Positions 8,961-17,098 of a stretch of 64,000 nt of DNA are shown one piece after another. The first letter of the stretch is position 1; each line of letters begins with the position of its first letter. Under the pieces are notes generated by a model. It made no database searches. It saw only the letters and a program-made list of their open reading frames with translations, and was not told the DNA's origin. The DNA comes from Saccharothrix sp. S26 (GTDB lineage Bacteria > Actinomycetota > Actinomycetes > Mycobacteriales > Pseudonocardiaceae): NCBI RefSeq assembly GCF_021390395.1, contig NZ_JAJUWT010000004.1, positions 62,001 through 126,000 on the forward strand, written 5' to 3'. A program made the translations under genes and the position numbers.

Positions 8961-10697
8961 ATGCCCGCGCGTGTCATCGCCGACCTGCCCTTCCTCGCCG
9001 CCCAGGCGCACGACCACCGGGTGGCGTGGCGCTGTTCGCGGGACGGGACGTGGCACGACCTGACGTTCACCGAGGTGGCCGAGTGGGTCATGGAGCTGGC
9101 GTCCGGGCTGGTGCACCTGGGCGTGCGGCCGGGTGAACGGGTGTGCGTGCTGTCGGACACCAGGGCCGAGTGGTCCGCGGTGGAGCTGGCGGTGCTCGCG
9201 GCGGGCGGGATCGTGGTGCCGATCTACCCGTCCAGCGCGGCGGAGGAGTGCGCGTGGATCATCGGCGACTCGGGCGCGGTGCTCGTGGTGGTGGAGGACG
9301 AGGCGCAGCGGGAGAAGGTCGAGTCGATCCGCGCGCGGGTGCCCTCGTTGCGGGACGTGGTCGTGATCGAGGGCGGCGGGCTGGACGAGCTGCGGTCGCA
9401 GGGGCGCACGTCGCCGGTGCCGGGCGAGCTGGACGACCGCCGTGCCGCGATCGACCCCGACGACCCGACGTTGATCATCTACACCTCGGGCACCACCGGG
9501 CCGCCCAAGGGCTGCGTGCTGACCAACCGGAACTGGCTGACGATGTGCCGGCTCAGCGAGGAGCTGTCGTACGTCCTGCCGGGTGACGTGGCCTACCTGT
9601 TCCTGCCGCTGGCGCACGTGTTCGCGCAGATCGTGCACCTGGGGGCGCTGTACACGGGGCACACGATCGCGTTCTACGGCGGTGACACATCCCAGGTGGT
9701 GGCCGAGCTGGCGCAGGTGCGGCCGACGTTCCTGCCGTCGGTGCCCCGGATCTTCGAGAAGATCTACACCGCCGCCACGGCCGGGGTGCCGGAGGAGCAG
9801 TTGCGGCAGGCGGTGCGGGTCGGTCTGGCGGTGCGGCAGCTCCAGGACGCCGGACAGCCGCTGCCGCCCGACCTGGCCGCCGCGTTCGAGCGGGTGGACC
9901 CCGTGTTCGCGCGGGTGCGGGCGATCTTCGGCGGCAGGCTGCGGCAGGCGCTGTCCGGTGCGGCGCCCATCTCGGTGGAGGTGCTGGAGTTCTTCCGCGC
10001 CGCCGGCGTGCCCGTGCTGGAGGGCTACGGCATGAGCGAGTCCACGGGCGTGGGCACGGTGAACACGCTGGCGCGGCACAAGCTCGGCTCGGTCGGCACG
10101 TTCGGGATGGCGGGGTTGCAGGTGAAGATCGCCGAGGACGGCGAGATCCTCATGCAGGGCCCGCACGTGTTCGCGGGCTACTGGAACAACCCGGCCGCGA
10201 CCGCCGAGGTGCTCACGGACGGCTGGCTGCACACCGGCGACCTGGGCGAGATCGACGACGACGGCTTCGTCACCATCACGGGCCGCAAGAAGGACATCAT
10301 CATCACCGCCGGCGGCAAGAACATCGCCCCCGCGAACGTCGAGAACCAACTCCGCCAGTCCCGCTGGATCTCGCACGCCGTCGTCTACGGCGACCTCAAG
10401 CCGTACCTGGTCGCGCTGATCACGTTGGACGAGGACGAGGTCGTCCCGTGGGCGAAGGCGCAAGGCCTGCCGACGGACCTGCCCGCGCTGTCCCGCAGCC
10501 CCGAGGTGCGGGCCCTGATCCAGGACGTCGTGGACGAGGCCAACTCCCACTTCGCCCACGTCTCGCAGATCAAGCGCTTCACCATCCTGGACCGCGACCT
10601 GAGCCAGGACGACGGCGAACTGACCCCGACGCTGAAGGTCAAGCGCAAAGTCGTCCACTCCACCCACGCCACCCTCTACGACGCCCTCTACCGCTGA
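8961..10697 (+). CDS. AMP-dependent synthetase, long-chain fatty acid-CoA ligase type
   Basis: This 578-residue adenylate-forming enzyme has the AMP-binding signature IIYTSGTTGPPKGCVLTN, the GYGMSES motif, and the late motif HTGDLGEIDDDGFVTITGR followed by KKDIIITAGGKNIAP. Family members activate fatty acids to acyl-CoA through acyl-AMP. Length and motifs fit FadD15-like actinobacterial enzymes. ATG 8961 follows GTGAGGAG and lies 11 bp after the oxidoreductase stop, so the two are probably co-transcribed. Whether the pair shares a pathway is not shown by sequence. Confidence 0.9.
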   Translation: MPARVIADLPFLAAQAHDHRVAWRCSRDGTWHDLTFTEVAEWVMELASGLVHLGVRPGERVCVLSDTRAEWSAVELAVLAAGGIVVPIYPSSAAEECAWIIGDSGAVLVVVEDEAQREKVESIRARVPSLRDVVVIEGGGLDELRSQGRTSPVPGELDDRRAAIDPDDPTLIIYTSGTTGPPKGCVLTNRNWLTMCRLSEELSYVLPGDVAYLFLPLAHVFAQIVHLGALYTGHTIAFYGGDTSQVVAELAQVRPTFLPSVPRIFEKIYTAATAGVPEEQLRQAVRVGLAVRQLQDAGQPLPPDLAAAFERVDPVFARVRAIFGGRLRQALSGAAPISVEVLEFFRAAGVPVLEGYGMSESTGVGTVNTLARHKLGSVGTFGMAGLQVKIAEDGEILMQGPHVFAGYWNNPAATAEVLTDGWLHTGDLGEIDDDGFVTITGRKKDIIITAGGKNIAPANVENQLRQSRWISHAVVYGDLKPYLVALITLDEDEVVPWAKAQGLPTDLPALSRSPEVRALIQDVVDEANSHFAHVSQIKRFTILDRDLSQDDGELTPTLKVKRKVVHSTHATLYDALYR

Positions 10698-10798
10698 ACC
10701 GACCTGCCGGCCGCCGGTCCCCTGATTTTCCTCCGCAGGACTTCGGGTGGGCCGGTGGCTGGGCATGGGCGGCGCACGGGCGTGCCGGAGGTGAGGAG

Positions 10799-10828
10799 GT
10801 TGCAAAGACGTCTTTGCAACGGTAGCTT
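10799..10828 (+). promoter_or_regulatory. ArsR operator palindrome overlapping a leaderless promoter
   Basis: Positions 10799-10820 form a perfect 22-bp palindrome with half-site GTTGCAAAGAC. A -35-like TTGCAA (10800-10805) and a -10-like TAGCTT (10823-10828) are separated by 17 bp, which places the start of transcription at or next to the ATG at 10835. A further partial half-site GCTTTGCA overlaps the -10. Binding by the downstream ArsR protein would block polymerase. Confidence 0.7.
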
Positions 10829-10834
10829 TGCATC

Positions 10835-11410
10835 ATGGTCGCACCGCGTGAGATCGCCGACGTAGACGAGTTGCGGACGCTCGCGCACCCGTTGCGGCAG
10901 AGGATTTTGCGGTTCCTCGGGCAGCACGGGCCGGCGACGGCCAGCATCGTGGGCAAGGCGTTGGGCGAGAGCAGCGGTGCGACGAGTTACCACCTGCGGA
11001 TGCTCGCCAAGCACGCCTTCGTGGAGGAGGTGCCCGAGCGGGCGCACGGGCGGGAGCGGTGGTGGCGGGCGCCGGCGCAGGACCTCCGGTCGCCGCGCGC
11101 GCCGCGAGACCCGGAGGTGCGGGCCCTGGTCGAGCAGCTCAACCAACTGAAGTTGGCGGCTGACCAGGAGTTGTTCGCGAGCTTCCTGGAACGGCGCGCG
11201 GAGCTGGGCGAGTGGGCCGACGCGCTGCCCTACTCGCGCGGCTCGGTCCGGGTGACGTTGGACGAGCTGCACGAGTTCTTCGACGAGTACATGGCGCTGC
11301 TCAAGCGCTACCAGCGCCCGGTCGACGAGACGCCCGCGGACGCGCGGCACGTCGCCGTGCGCTTCTTCGCCTTCCCCGTGCCCGGGGTGACCCCGGGCGA
11401 CCCTTCCTGA
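10835..11410 (+). CDS. ArsR-type winged-helix transcriptional regulator
   Basis: The 191-residue protein has an N-terminal winged-helix domain: DELRTLAHPLRQRILRFL, then SIVGKALGESSGATSYHLRMLAKHAFVEEVPE and a wing GRERWWRAP. The rest is a helical region rich in charged residues. There are no obvious metal-binding cysteines, so metal sensing is unlikely. No Shine-Dalgarno site precedes the ATG, in keeping with leaderless translation from the promoter just upstream. It is followed after 14 bp by the secreted hydrolase reading frame, so it probably controls itself and that gene. Confidence 0.85.
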   Translation: MVAPREIADVDELRTLAHPLRQRILRFLGQHGPATASIVGKALGESSGATSYHLRMLAKHAFVEEVPERAHGRERWWRAPAQDLRSPRAPRDPEVRALVEQLNQLKLAADQELFASFLERRAELGEWADALPYSRGSVRVTLDELHEFFDEYMALLKRYQRPVDETPADARHVAVRFFAFPVPGVTPGDPS

Positions 11411-11424
11411 AAGAAGGCACACCC

Positions 11425-12770
11425 TTGTTGCGCGACACCCGGTGGTTTCGGCACGCCCTTTTCCGGTTGCTCGCGGCACTTGCGCTGGGTCTCGCGCTGG
11501 TCCCGCAGGCACAGGCGGAGACCGCGCTGGTCGAGCAGGACATCACCTTCTCGAGTGGAGAACTCACCCTGCACGGCACCGTGATCGCGCCCGCGACCGG
11601 TGGTCGGCACCCCGCCGTGGTGATGGTGCACGGCTCCGGCCGGGTGTCGCGGGACGGCTACCGGCCGGAGGCGGAGTCGTTCGCACGGGCGGGCATCGCC
11701 ACGCTCGTCTACGACAAGAGGCCGAAGCGGTCCAAGTCGGACGTGGACTTCGACCTCCTCGCCGACGACGCGCTGGCCGCGTTGCGGGCGCTGAAGGCGC
11801 ATCCGGCCGTCGACCCCGCCCGCACCGGCCTGTGGGGTGTCAGCGAAGGCGGCTGGGTCGCACCGATCGCCGCGGCCCGCTCGACCGACGTGGCGTTCGT
11901 CGTCACGGTCGGCGCACCGGGCGTGGCACCCGAACGCCAGCAGTCGTGGAACCTCGTCAACCGCCTCACCGCGGCGGGGGTGTCGGGTTCCCTGGTGGAC
12001 ACCGTCTCCCGCACCACGCTGGGCCTGCTCGTCGGCGCGGGCCAGTTCCCCGAGTCCGGCTACGACCCGGCGCCGGTGCTGGCGCGGGTCACCCAGCCGG
12101 TGCTCGGCCTGTGGGGCGATCTCGACCGGGTGATCCCGGGGCGGAGAGCATGCGCGTGTTCCAGGAGTCGCTCGACCGGGGCGGCAACGACCGCTACACG
12201 CTGCTCGCCGTGCCCGGCGCGGACCACACGATGCGCCGGTCACCGGACGGCTTCCAGCGCGGCGACGAGATCGCCCCGGCCTACCTGGAGCAGGTCGCGT
12301 CCTGGGTGACGGGCGACCGGTCGCGCGCCGGCGAGGTCGGCACGCCGCCGCAGCAGGAGCGGCAGAGCGCACCCGTGCCCGCCGGGTCGCCGGTGGCGCA
12401 GCTCGCGGTGCTCGGGGTGCTGGTGGTGGCGTTCGCCGGGTACGGGGTGGGCGCGCTGGTACGGCGTGGACGTCGATCCGGCGGCGCGGCGGCCCGGGTG
12501 CTCGCGACGACCGGCCTGCTCACCGTGCTCGGCCTGGTCGCCTACCTCGGCTACCTGGCCTCCAGCGGCGCGAAGAGCCTCGGCGTGGTGGTCCTGGGCC
12601 GTCCGCTGCCGTGGCTGGCGCTGCAACTCCTCGCGGTGGCGGTGGTGGCCGCCACCGTCGTCACGGCCGTGAAGCTGCGGTCGGGCGTCACGGTCCGCTC
12701 CGGCCTGCTGGTGGCGGGCGGTGTGCTGTTCGTGCCCTGGGCCGTGCACTGGGGCCTGCTGCTGCCGTGA
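11425..12770 (+). pseudogene. Secreted/membrane alpha/beta hydrolase, apparently frameshifted
   Basis: From TTG 11425 (AAAGAAGG upstream) the frame encodes a signal peptide ending AQA and an alpha/beta hydrolase with VVMVHGSG and the nucleophile box GVSEGGW, up to LDRVIPG near 12140. From there the homology continues in the next forward frame (AESMRVFQESLDRGG...VPGADHTM with the catalytic histidine), followed by four hydrophobic segments ending at 12770. The junction is a GGGG run at about 12137-12142; one more G would restore a single frame of about 448 codons. It may be a real mutation or a sequence error. It probably forms an operon with the ArsR gene. Confidence 0.7.
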
Positions 12771-13646
12771 TCAGCGGCTCACCGCGGTCTCCCGCGTCAC
12801 GTGCCCGAGCTTCTCGGGGTTGCGCAGGAAGTACAGGCCGGTGACGACGCCGTCCTCGACCCGGGCCGTGACGACGCCGTCGAGCTCCCCGTCCACCCGC
12901 ATGATCAGCGCGGGAGCGCCGTTGAGCAGCACCGGTTCGGTCGACGTGCGCGTGGTCACGACGTCCCACCGGGCGGCCAGGAAGCGGGCCACCTTCTCGG
13001 CGCCGACCACGGGCTTGCGCGCGGCCTGCTTGAGGCCGCCCGCGTCGCTGAGCACCACGACGTCCGGCGCGAGGACGTCCAGCAGCCCTCGCAGGTCGCC
13101 GGTCTCGACGGCGCGCTGGAACGCCGAGAGCGCGTGTCGGGTGGCGTCCGGGGAGACGGTGCCGCGCGGTCGGCGTTCGGCGACGTGCGCGCGGGCCCGG
13201 TGGGCGATCTGGCGGACGGCGGCCGGGGTCTTGTCCACGGCCTCGGCGATCTCGTCGTAGCCCAGATCGAACACCTCGCGCAGCACGAACACCGCCCGCT
13301 CGGTCGGCGCGAGCGTCTCCAGCACCAGCAGCATGGCGGTCGAGAGGCTGTCGGCCAGCTCCACGTCCTCGGCGACGTCCGGCGAGGTCAGCAGCGGTTC
13401 GGGCAGCCACGGGCCGACGTAGGACTCCTTGCGCCGGCCCAACGCGCGCAGCCGGTTCAGCGCCTGGCGGGTGGTGATCCGGACCAGGTACGCGCGCTCG
13501 TCGCGCACCTCGGCGAGGTCGACGCCCGTCCACCGCAGCCACGTCTCCTGCACCACGTCCTCGGCGTCGGCGGCCGAGCCGAGCAGCTGGTAGGCGACGG
13601 TGAACAGCAGGTTCCGGTGGGCGACGAACGTTGCCGTGCCGTTCAT
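12771..13646 (-). CDS. sigJ: ECF41-family sigma factor with C-terminal SnoaL-like domain
   Basis: The 291-residue protein has sigma region 2 (NLLFTVAYQLLGSAADAEDVVQETWLRW) and region 4 (LAPTERAVFVLREVFDLGYDEIAEAV) followed by a SnoaL/NTF2-like domain ending in VRNPEKL-like sequence (LYFLRNPEKL). The fused domain and the NPxKL motif define the ECF41 group, where the C-terminal domain modulates activity instead of a separate anti-sigma. ATG 13646 has GGGAG upstream. It is divergent from a DoxX-like gene, the typical kind of ECF41 partner. Mycobacterial SigJ is the closest named relative, so the symbol is by analogy. Confidence 0.88.
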   Translation of the reverse strand: MNGTATFVAHRNLLFTVAYQLLGSAADAEDVVQETWLRWTGVDLAEVRDERAYLVRITTRQALNRLRALGRRKESYVGPWLPEPLLTSPDVAEDVELADSLSTAMLLVLETLAPTERAVFVLREVFDLGYDEIAEAVDKTPAAVRQIAHRARAHVAERRPRGTVSPDATRHALSAFQRAVETGDLRGLLDVLAPDVVVLSDAGGLKQAARKPVVGAEKVARFLAARWDVVTTRTSTEPVLLNGAPALIMRVDGELDGVVTARVEDGVVTGLYFLRNPEKLGHVTRETAVSR

Positions 13647-13695
13647 GGTGCTCCCGTCTCGTCGACGCCGGGTAATGGGCGTCACGCGGCGGTGG

Positions 13696-13722
13696 TGTCA
13701 CAGGGGTCGAGCCGGCGGTGTC
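13696..13722 (+). promoter_or_regulatory. Putative ECF41-dependent promoter
   Basis: TGTCACA (13696-13702) is followed after 16 bp by TGTC (13719-13722). Published ECF41 promoters carry TGTCACA at -35 and CGTC at -10, so this differs at one base in the -10. It lies between the ECF41 gene and the DoxX gene and points at DoxX, whose GTG start is about 38 bp further on. Confidence 0.65.
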
Positions 13723-13759
13723 TCCTGACCGACCGACTACCGGCAACCAGGAGGAACGC

Positions 13760-14146
13760 GTGGACCTCGCCCTGTGGATCGTGACCGGCGCGCTCGCCGC
13801 CGCCTACTTCTTCGGCGGCGCCGCCAAGCTGGTCCTGCCCAAGCAGAAGATAGCCGCCGCCGGGCCGAGCGCCGCGTGGACGGAGGACTGGAGCGCCGGG
13901 GGCATCAAGGCCATCGGGGCCGCGGAGGTGCTGGGTGCGCTGGGCCTGGTGCTGCCCGCGGTGCTCGACATCGCGCCCGTGCTGGTGCCGGCGGCCGGCA
14001 TCGGCCTGGTGATCGTCATGGCGGGCGCGGTGGTCGTCCGTGCCCGGCGAGGTGAGGTCAAGCTGGTCGTGGTGGACCTCGTCTACCTGGTCCTGCTGGC
14101 CTTCGTGGTGTGGGGCCGGTCGGTCGTCGAGCCCTTCACCGGCTGA
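13760..14146 (+). CDS. DoxX-like family membrane protein
   Basis: The 128-residue protein has four hydrophobic segments (LALWIVTGALAAAYFFGGAA, AIGAAEVLGALGLVLPAV, LVPAAGIGLVIVMAGAVVV, LVVVDLVYLVLLAFVVW). The pattern F-GG--KL then A-E--GA-GL--P is typical of DoxX-like proteins. The start is GTG 13760 with AGGAGG upstream. DoxX proteins are common targets of ECF41 sigma factors, along with carboxymuconolactone decarboxylases and oxidoreductases, and the putative promoter just upstream supports that link. The biochemical role is unknown; redox or membrane stress is inferred from the family. Confidence 0.82.
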   Translation: MDLALWIVTGALAAAYFFGGAAKLVLPKQKIAAAGPSAAWTEDWSAGGIKAIGAAEVLGALGLVLPAVLDIAPVLVPAAGIGLVIVMAGAVVVRARRGEVKLVVVDLVYLVLLAFVVWGRSVVEPFTG

Positions 14147-14339
14147 GCACCCCACTGGACGGTCGTCGGGAAAGCCCTTACCGTTCGGAGGTGATGCCGA
14201 GGACGGGGTTCGGAGGTCACCGGTTGCGCAAGTCCCGCAGACGCAGACCCTGAGTCCGGCCCGTCCTCTTCCGCCGCCACGCCGCCGCACCCCTCCCTCG
14301 CATCCGGCGGGGGAGTCGCCAACGACCGTGGAGGCTCCT

Positions 14340-16409
14340 GTGGCACCCCGTACTAGGCGCGCCGCGCCGACCCTGCTCGGCGCGCTCGCCACCGCGCTGG
14401 CCGTGGTGGCGTCGACCCTGGTGTCCGCCGCGCCCGCCGGCGCGGCCCCCGTCCTGCTGTCCCAGGGAAAACCGGCCACCGCGTCGTCTTCGGGCGCTTC
14501 CGGTTTCGCGCCGTCGATGGCGGTGGACGGCAACGCGTCCACGCGCTGGGCGAGCCAGGGAGGCGTGGACCCCTCGTGGATCTCCGTCGACCTCGGCACC
14601 ACCGCGACGATCACCCGCGTCCGGTTGCAGTGGGACCTGTCGTGCGCCCGCGCCTACCGGATCGAGACCTCGCCCGACGCGACCACGTGGACCACCGTCT
14701 TCGCCACGTCCACCGGCGCGGGCGGCGTCGAGGACCTCGTGGTCGGCGGGACCGGTCGCCACGTCCGGGTGCACGGCACCACGCGCTGCCGCACCGCGTC
14801 GTACCACGGCTACTCGTTGCAGGAGTTCCAGGTCTTCGGCGAGACCGGCCGGGTGGACACCACGCCGCCGTCACCGCCCGCCGACCTGCGCTCGGCCAAC
14901 GTCACGCCCACCTCGGTCGACCTGGCCTGGAACCCGGCCACCGACGACGTCGGCGTGACGTCCTACGAGGTCTACCGGTCCGGGCAGTTCGTCAAGGCCG
15001 TCACGGGCACCTCCACCACGGTCACCGGCCTGAGCCCCAACGGCACGTTCACCTTCTACGTCAACGCCAAGGACGCCGCCGGCAACATCTCCCAGGCCAG
15101 CAACAACACCGAGGTGCGCACACCGCCCGCGCAGGCCGACACCGAGCGGCCGACCCCGCCGATGGGGGTGCGCGTCACGGGCGTCACGGCGAACTCCGTG
15201 TCGCTGACGTGGACCGCGTCGACCGACAACATCGGCGTGACGCGCTACGAGGTGCTCGCGGGCGGTGCGAAGGCCGGTGACGCCACCGGCACGTCGGCCA
15301 CCATCGGCGGGCTGCGCCCGAGCACCTCGTACCTGTTCACCGTGCGGGCGTTCGACGCGGTGGGCAACGTCTCCGACCAGAGCACGGGCGTCAACGCCAC
15401 CACGACTGCGGGCGGTGACCAGGTCGGCGCGGTGACGCAGCTCGCCACCGACAACGACGTGCCGTGGGGCCTGGACTTCCTGCCCGACGGCTCCGGCGTC
15501 TATTCGAGGCGCGACGCGTTCGACATCGTCAAGCTGTCGCCGTCCGGGGTGAAGACCACCCTGGGCACCGTGCCGAACGTGGTCACGACCAACGGCGAGG
15601 GCGGCCTGCTGGGCATCGAGGTGTCGCCGACCTTCGCGTCCGACAACTACCTGTACGTCTACCACACGGCGGCGAACGACAACCGGATCGTGCGGATCAA
15701 GGTGCAGGGCAACGCCCTGGTGCCCAGCTCGCTGCAAGTGCTGCTCACCGGCATCCCGCGCAACCGCTACCACAACGGCGGCCGGCTGCGGTTCGGCCCG
15801 GACGGCAAGCTGTACGCGGGCACCGGCGACGGCCAGAACGCGAACTGGGCGCAGGACCTGACCAACCTGGGCGGCAAGGTGCTGCGGCTCAACCCCGACG
15901 GCTCCGCGCCGACCGACAACCCGTTCTACGGCAACGGCGGCAACGCCCGGTACGTGTGGACCTACGGCCACCGCAACGTGCAGGGCCTGGCGTTCGACGC
16001 CCAGGGCAGGCTGTGGCAGGCCGAGCTGGGCAACACGGTCATGGACGAGCTGAACCTGTCCGAGCGCGGCGGCAACTACGGCTGGCCCGCGTGCGAGGGC
16101 ACGTCGGGCAACTGCTCGGGCTACCTCGCGCCGAAGCGGACGTGGAGCACCGCCAACGCCTCGCCCAGCGGCATCGCCATCGTCAACAACGCCCTGTACG
16201 TGGCCACGCTGCGCGGCAGCAGGCTCTACCGGCTGGTGATCAGCGGCACGTCGGTCGGCTCGGAGACGACCCACTTCCAGGGCACGTACGGCCGGTTGCG
16301 CACGGTCGAGCGCGCGCCGGACGGCAGCCTGTGGCTGACCACGAGCGACGACCGGGACAGCGTCCCGAACAACTCGAACTCCCGCATCCTGCGCGTCCAG
16401 TTGAACTGA
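14340..16409 (+). CDS. Secreted PQQ-dependent sugar dehydrogenase with F5/8C and two Fn3 domains
   Basis: The 689-residue protein starts at GTG 14340 (GGAGG upstream) with a signal peptide ending AGAAP. Domains in order are an F5/8 type C (discoidin) carbohydrate-binding domain (about 37-170, AVDGNASTRWAS), two fibronectin type III domains (about 175-260 and 270-355, each with DLAW or SLTW and a VTSYEVY-type strand), and a six-bladed glucose/sorbosone dehydrogenase (about 360-689) with GLLGIEVSPTF, the likely catalytic HNGGRLRFGPDGKLYAGTGDG region and RGGNYGWPACEG. It should act outside the cell, oxidising a sugar with PQQ after binding a polysaccharide. Many actinomycete relatives carry such modules. 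Confidence 0.88.
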   Translation: MAPRTRRAAPTLLGALATALAVVASTLVSAAPAGAAPVLLSQGKPATASSSGASGFAPSMAVDGNASTRWASQGGVDPSWISVDLGTTATITRVRLQWDLSCARAYRIETSPDATTWTTVFATSTGAGGVEDLVVGGTGRHVRVHGTTRCRTASYHGYSLQEFQVFGETGRVDTTPPSPPADLRSANVTPTSVDLAWNPATDDVGVTSYEVYRSGQFVKAVTGTSTTVTGLSPNGTFTFYVNAKDAAGNISQASNNTEVRTPPAQADTERPTPPMGVRVTGVTANSVSLTWTASTDNIGVTRYEVLAGGAKAGDATGTSATIGGLRPSTSYLFTVRAFDAVGNVSDQSTGVNATTTAGGDQVGAVTQLATDNDVPWGLDFLPDGSGVYSRRDAFDIVKLSPSGVKTTLGTVPNVVTTNGEGGLLGIEVSPTFASDNYLYVYHTAANDNRIVRIKVQGNALVPSSLQVLLTGIPRNRYHNGGRLRFGPDGKLYAGTGDGQNANWAQDLTNLGGKVLRLNPDGSAPTDNPFYGNGGNARYVWTYGHRNVQGLAFDAQGRLWQAELGNTVMDELNLSERGGNYGWPACEGTSGNCSGYLAPKRTWSTANASPSGIAIVNNALYVATLRGSRLYRLVISGTSVGSETTHFQGTYGRLRTVERAPDGSLWLTTSDDRDSVPNNSNSRILRVQLN

Positions 16410-16427
16410 CCGGATCCACCACGCGAC

Positions 16428-16460
16428 GCGAGGCGGTCCCGGCTCCCGGGGCCGCCTCGC
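16428..16460 (+). terminator. Hairpin terminator after the PQQ dehydrogenase gene
   Basis: GCGAGGCGG and CCGCCTCGC form a 9-bp perfect stem, with further pairing in the GC-rich loop. It lies 19 bp after the stop codon. There is no strong T tract, as is usual in high-GC actinomycetes. Confidence 0.65.
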
Positions 16461-16478
16461 GGCGTGTCCGGGGACCGT

Positions 16479-16506
16479 TGAACCGAACGTCCCACGGGTC
16501 CGTGTC
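16479..16506 (+). promoter_or_regulatory. Putative SigL-type ECF promoter
   Basis: TGAACC (16479-16484), a 16-bp spacer and CGTGTC (16501-16506) match the known mycobacterial SigL consensus. The same motif with the same spacing lies before the sigma factor gene at 18.0 kb. It points at the small membrane protein gene starting at 16607. Confidence 0.65.
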
Positions 16507-16606
16507 ACGGGTGTCCGCAGCCCGGGGAGGAACCCGCCGATGCACGCCACCCGCCGCAACCCGTCACCGCTCGGGGCACGTCCGAGCACGAGCTGAACGA
16601 GAAGTG

Positions 16607-17071
16607 ATGCCCGACCCGATCCTGGACCGCGCGCTGAGCCGGGTCCGCGCCGAGCGGGCGCGCGACCGCCGACGCCGGGGCGGTGCCGCCACGGCGGTCT
16701 GCGCCGTGCTCGCCACCGCGGTGCTGGCCGGTGGCGTCCACCTCGGCCGCCACAGCGTGCCCGGCGAGCGGGTCCTGGTCGTCACGACGCCCGACGGCGT
16801 GCGGATGACCACCGCGGTCACGCCCGCCGACGGCTGGGTGCGGCTGCGCGTGGTGGTCGACGGGGTCGACGCCGGGGAGCGGTGCCGGCTCGTGGTCACC
16901 GACGGGCGCGGTGAGCGGCACGTGGCCGGCGGCTGGGTCGCCTCGCGGTTCGGCGGCACGGCGTTGGCCGGTGCGGTGGTGGTGGACCCGGACGAGCTGG
17001 CCGCCGTCAGCGTGGTCACCGAGGACGGCCGCGTCCTGGTCGCCTCCGACGGCTCGGATCCGGCACGGTGA
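16607..17071 (+). CDS. Small membrane protein, paralogue of the anti-sigma extracytoplasmic domain
   Basis: The 154-residue protein has a short basic cytoplasmic head, one membrane segment (TAVCAVLATAVLAGGVHLG) and an outer domain of about 100 residues. That domain aligns with the outer domain of the anti-sigma encoded at 18.6 kb: both have GV/ARMT, AxGWVR, GERCRL or GEKCRL, and a final VSVxxxDxRVLV-like strand. The zinc-finger head that would bind a sigma factor is missing. ATG 16607 has a weak GAGAAG site. A SigL-type promoter precedes it, so it is probably in the same regulon. A role as signal receptor or decoy is only inference. Confidence 0.65.
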   Translation: MPDPILDRALSRVRAERARDRRRRGGAATAVCAVLATAVLAGGVHLGRHSVPGERVLVVTTPDGVRMTTAVTPADGWVRLRVVVDGVDAGERCRLVVTDGRGERHVAGGWVASRFGGTALAGAVVVDPDELAAVSVVTEDGRVLVASDGSDPAR

Positions 17072-17098
17072 CCCGCCGCCGGCGAATAAGCTGGCGCC

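Noticed and set aside
12137-12148. Programmed frameshifting in the hydrolase
   Set aside because: The GGGG run is not a known slippery heptamer and no downstream structure or conserved signal is evident.
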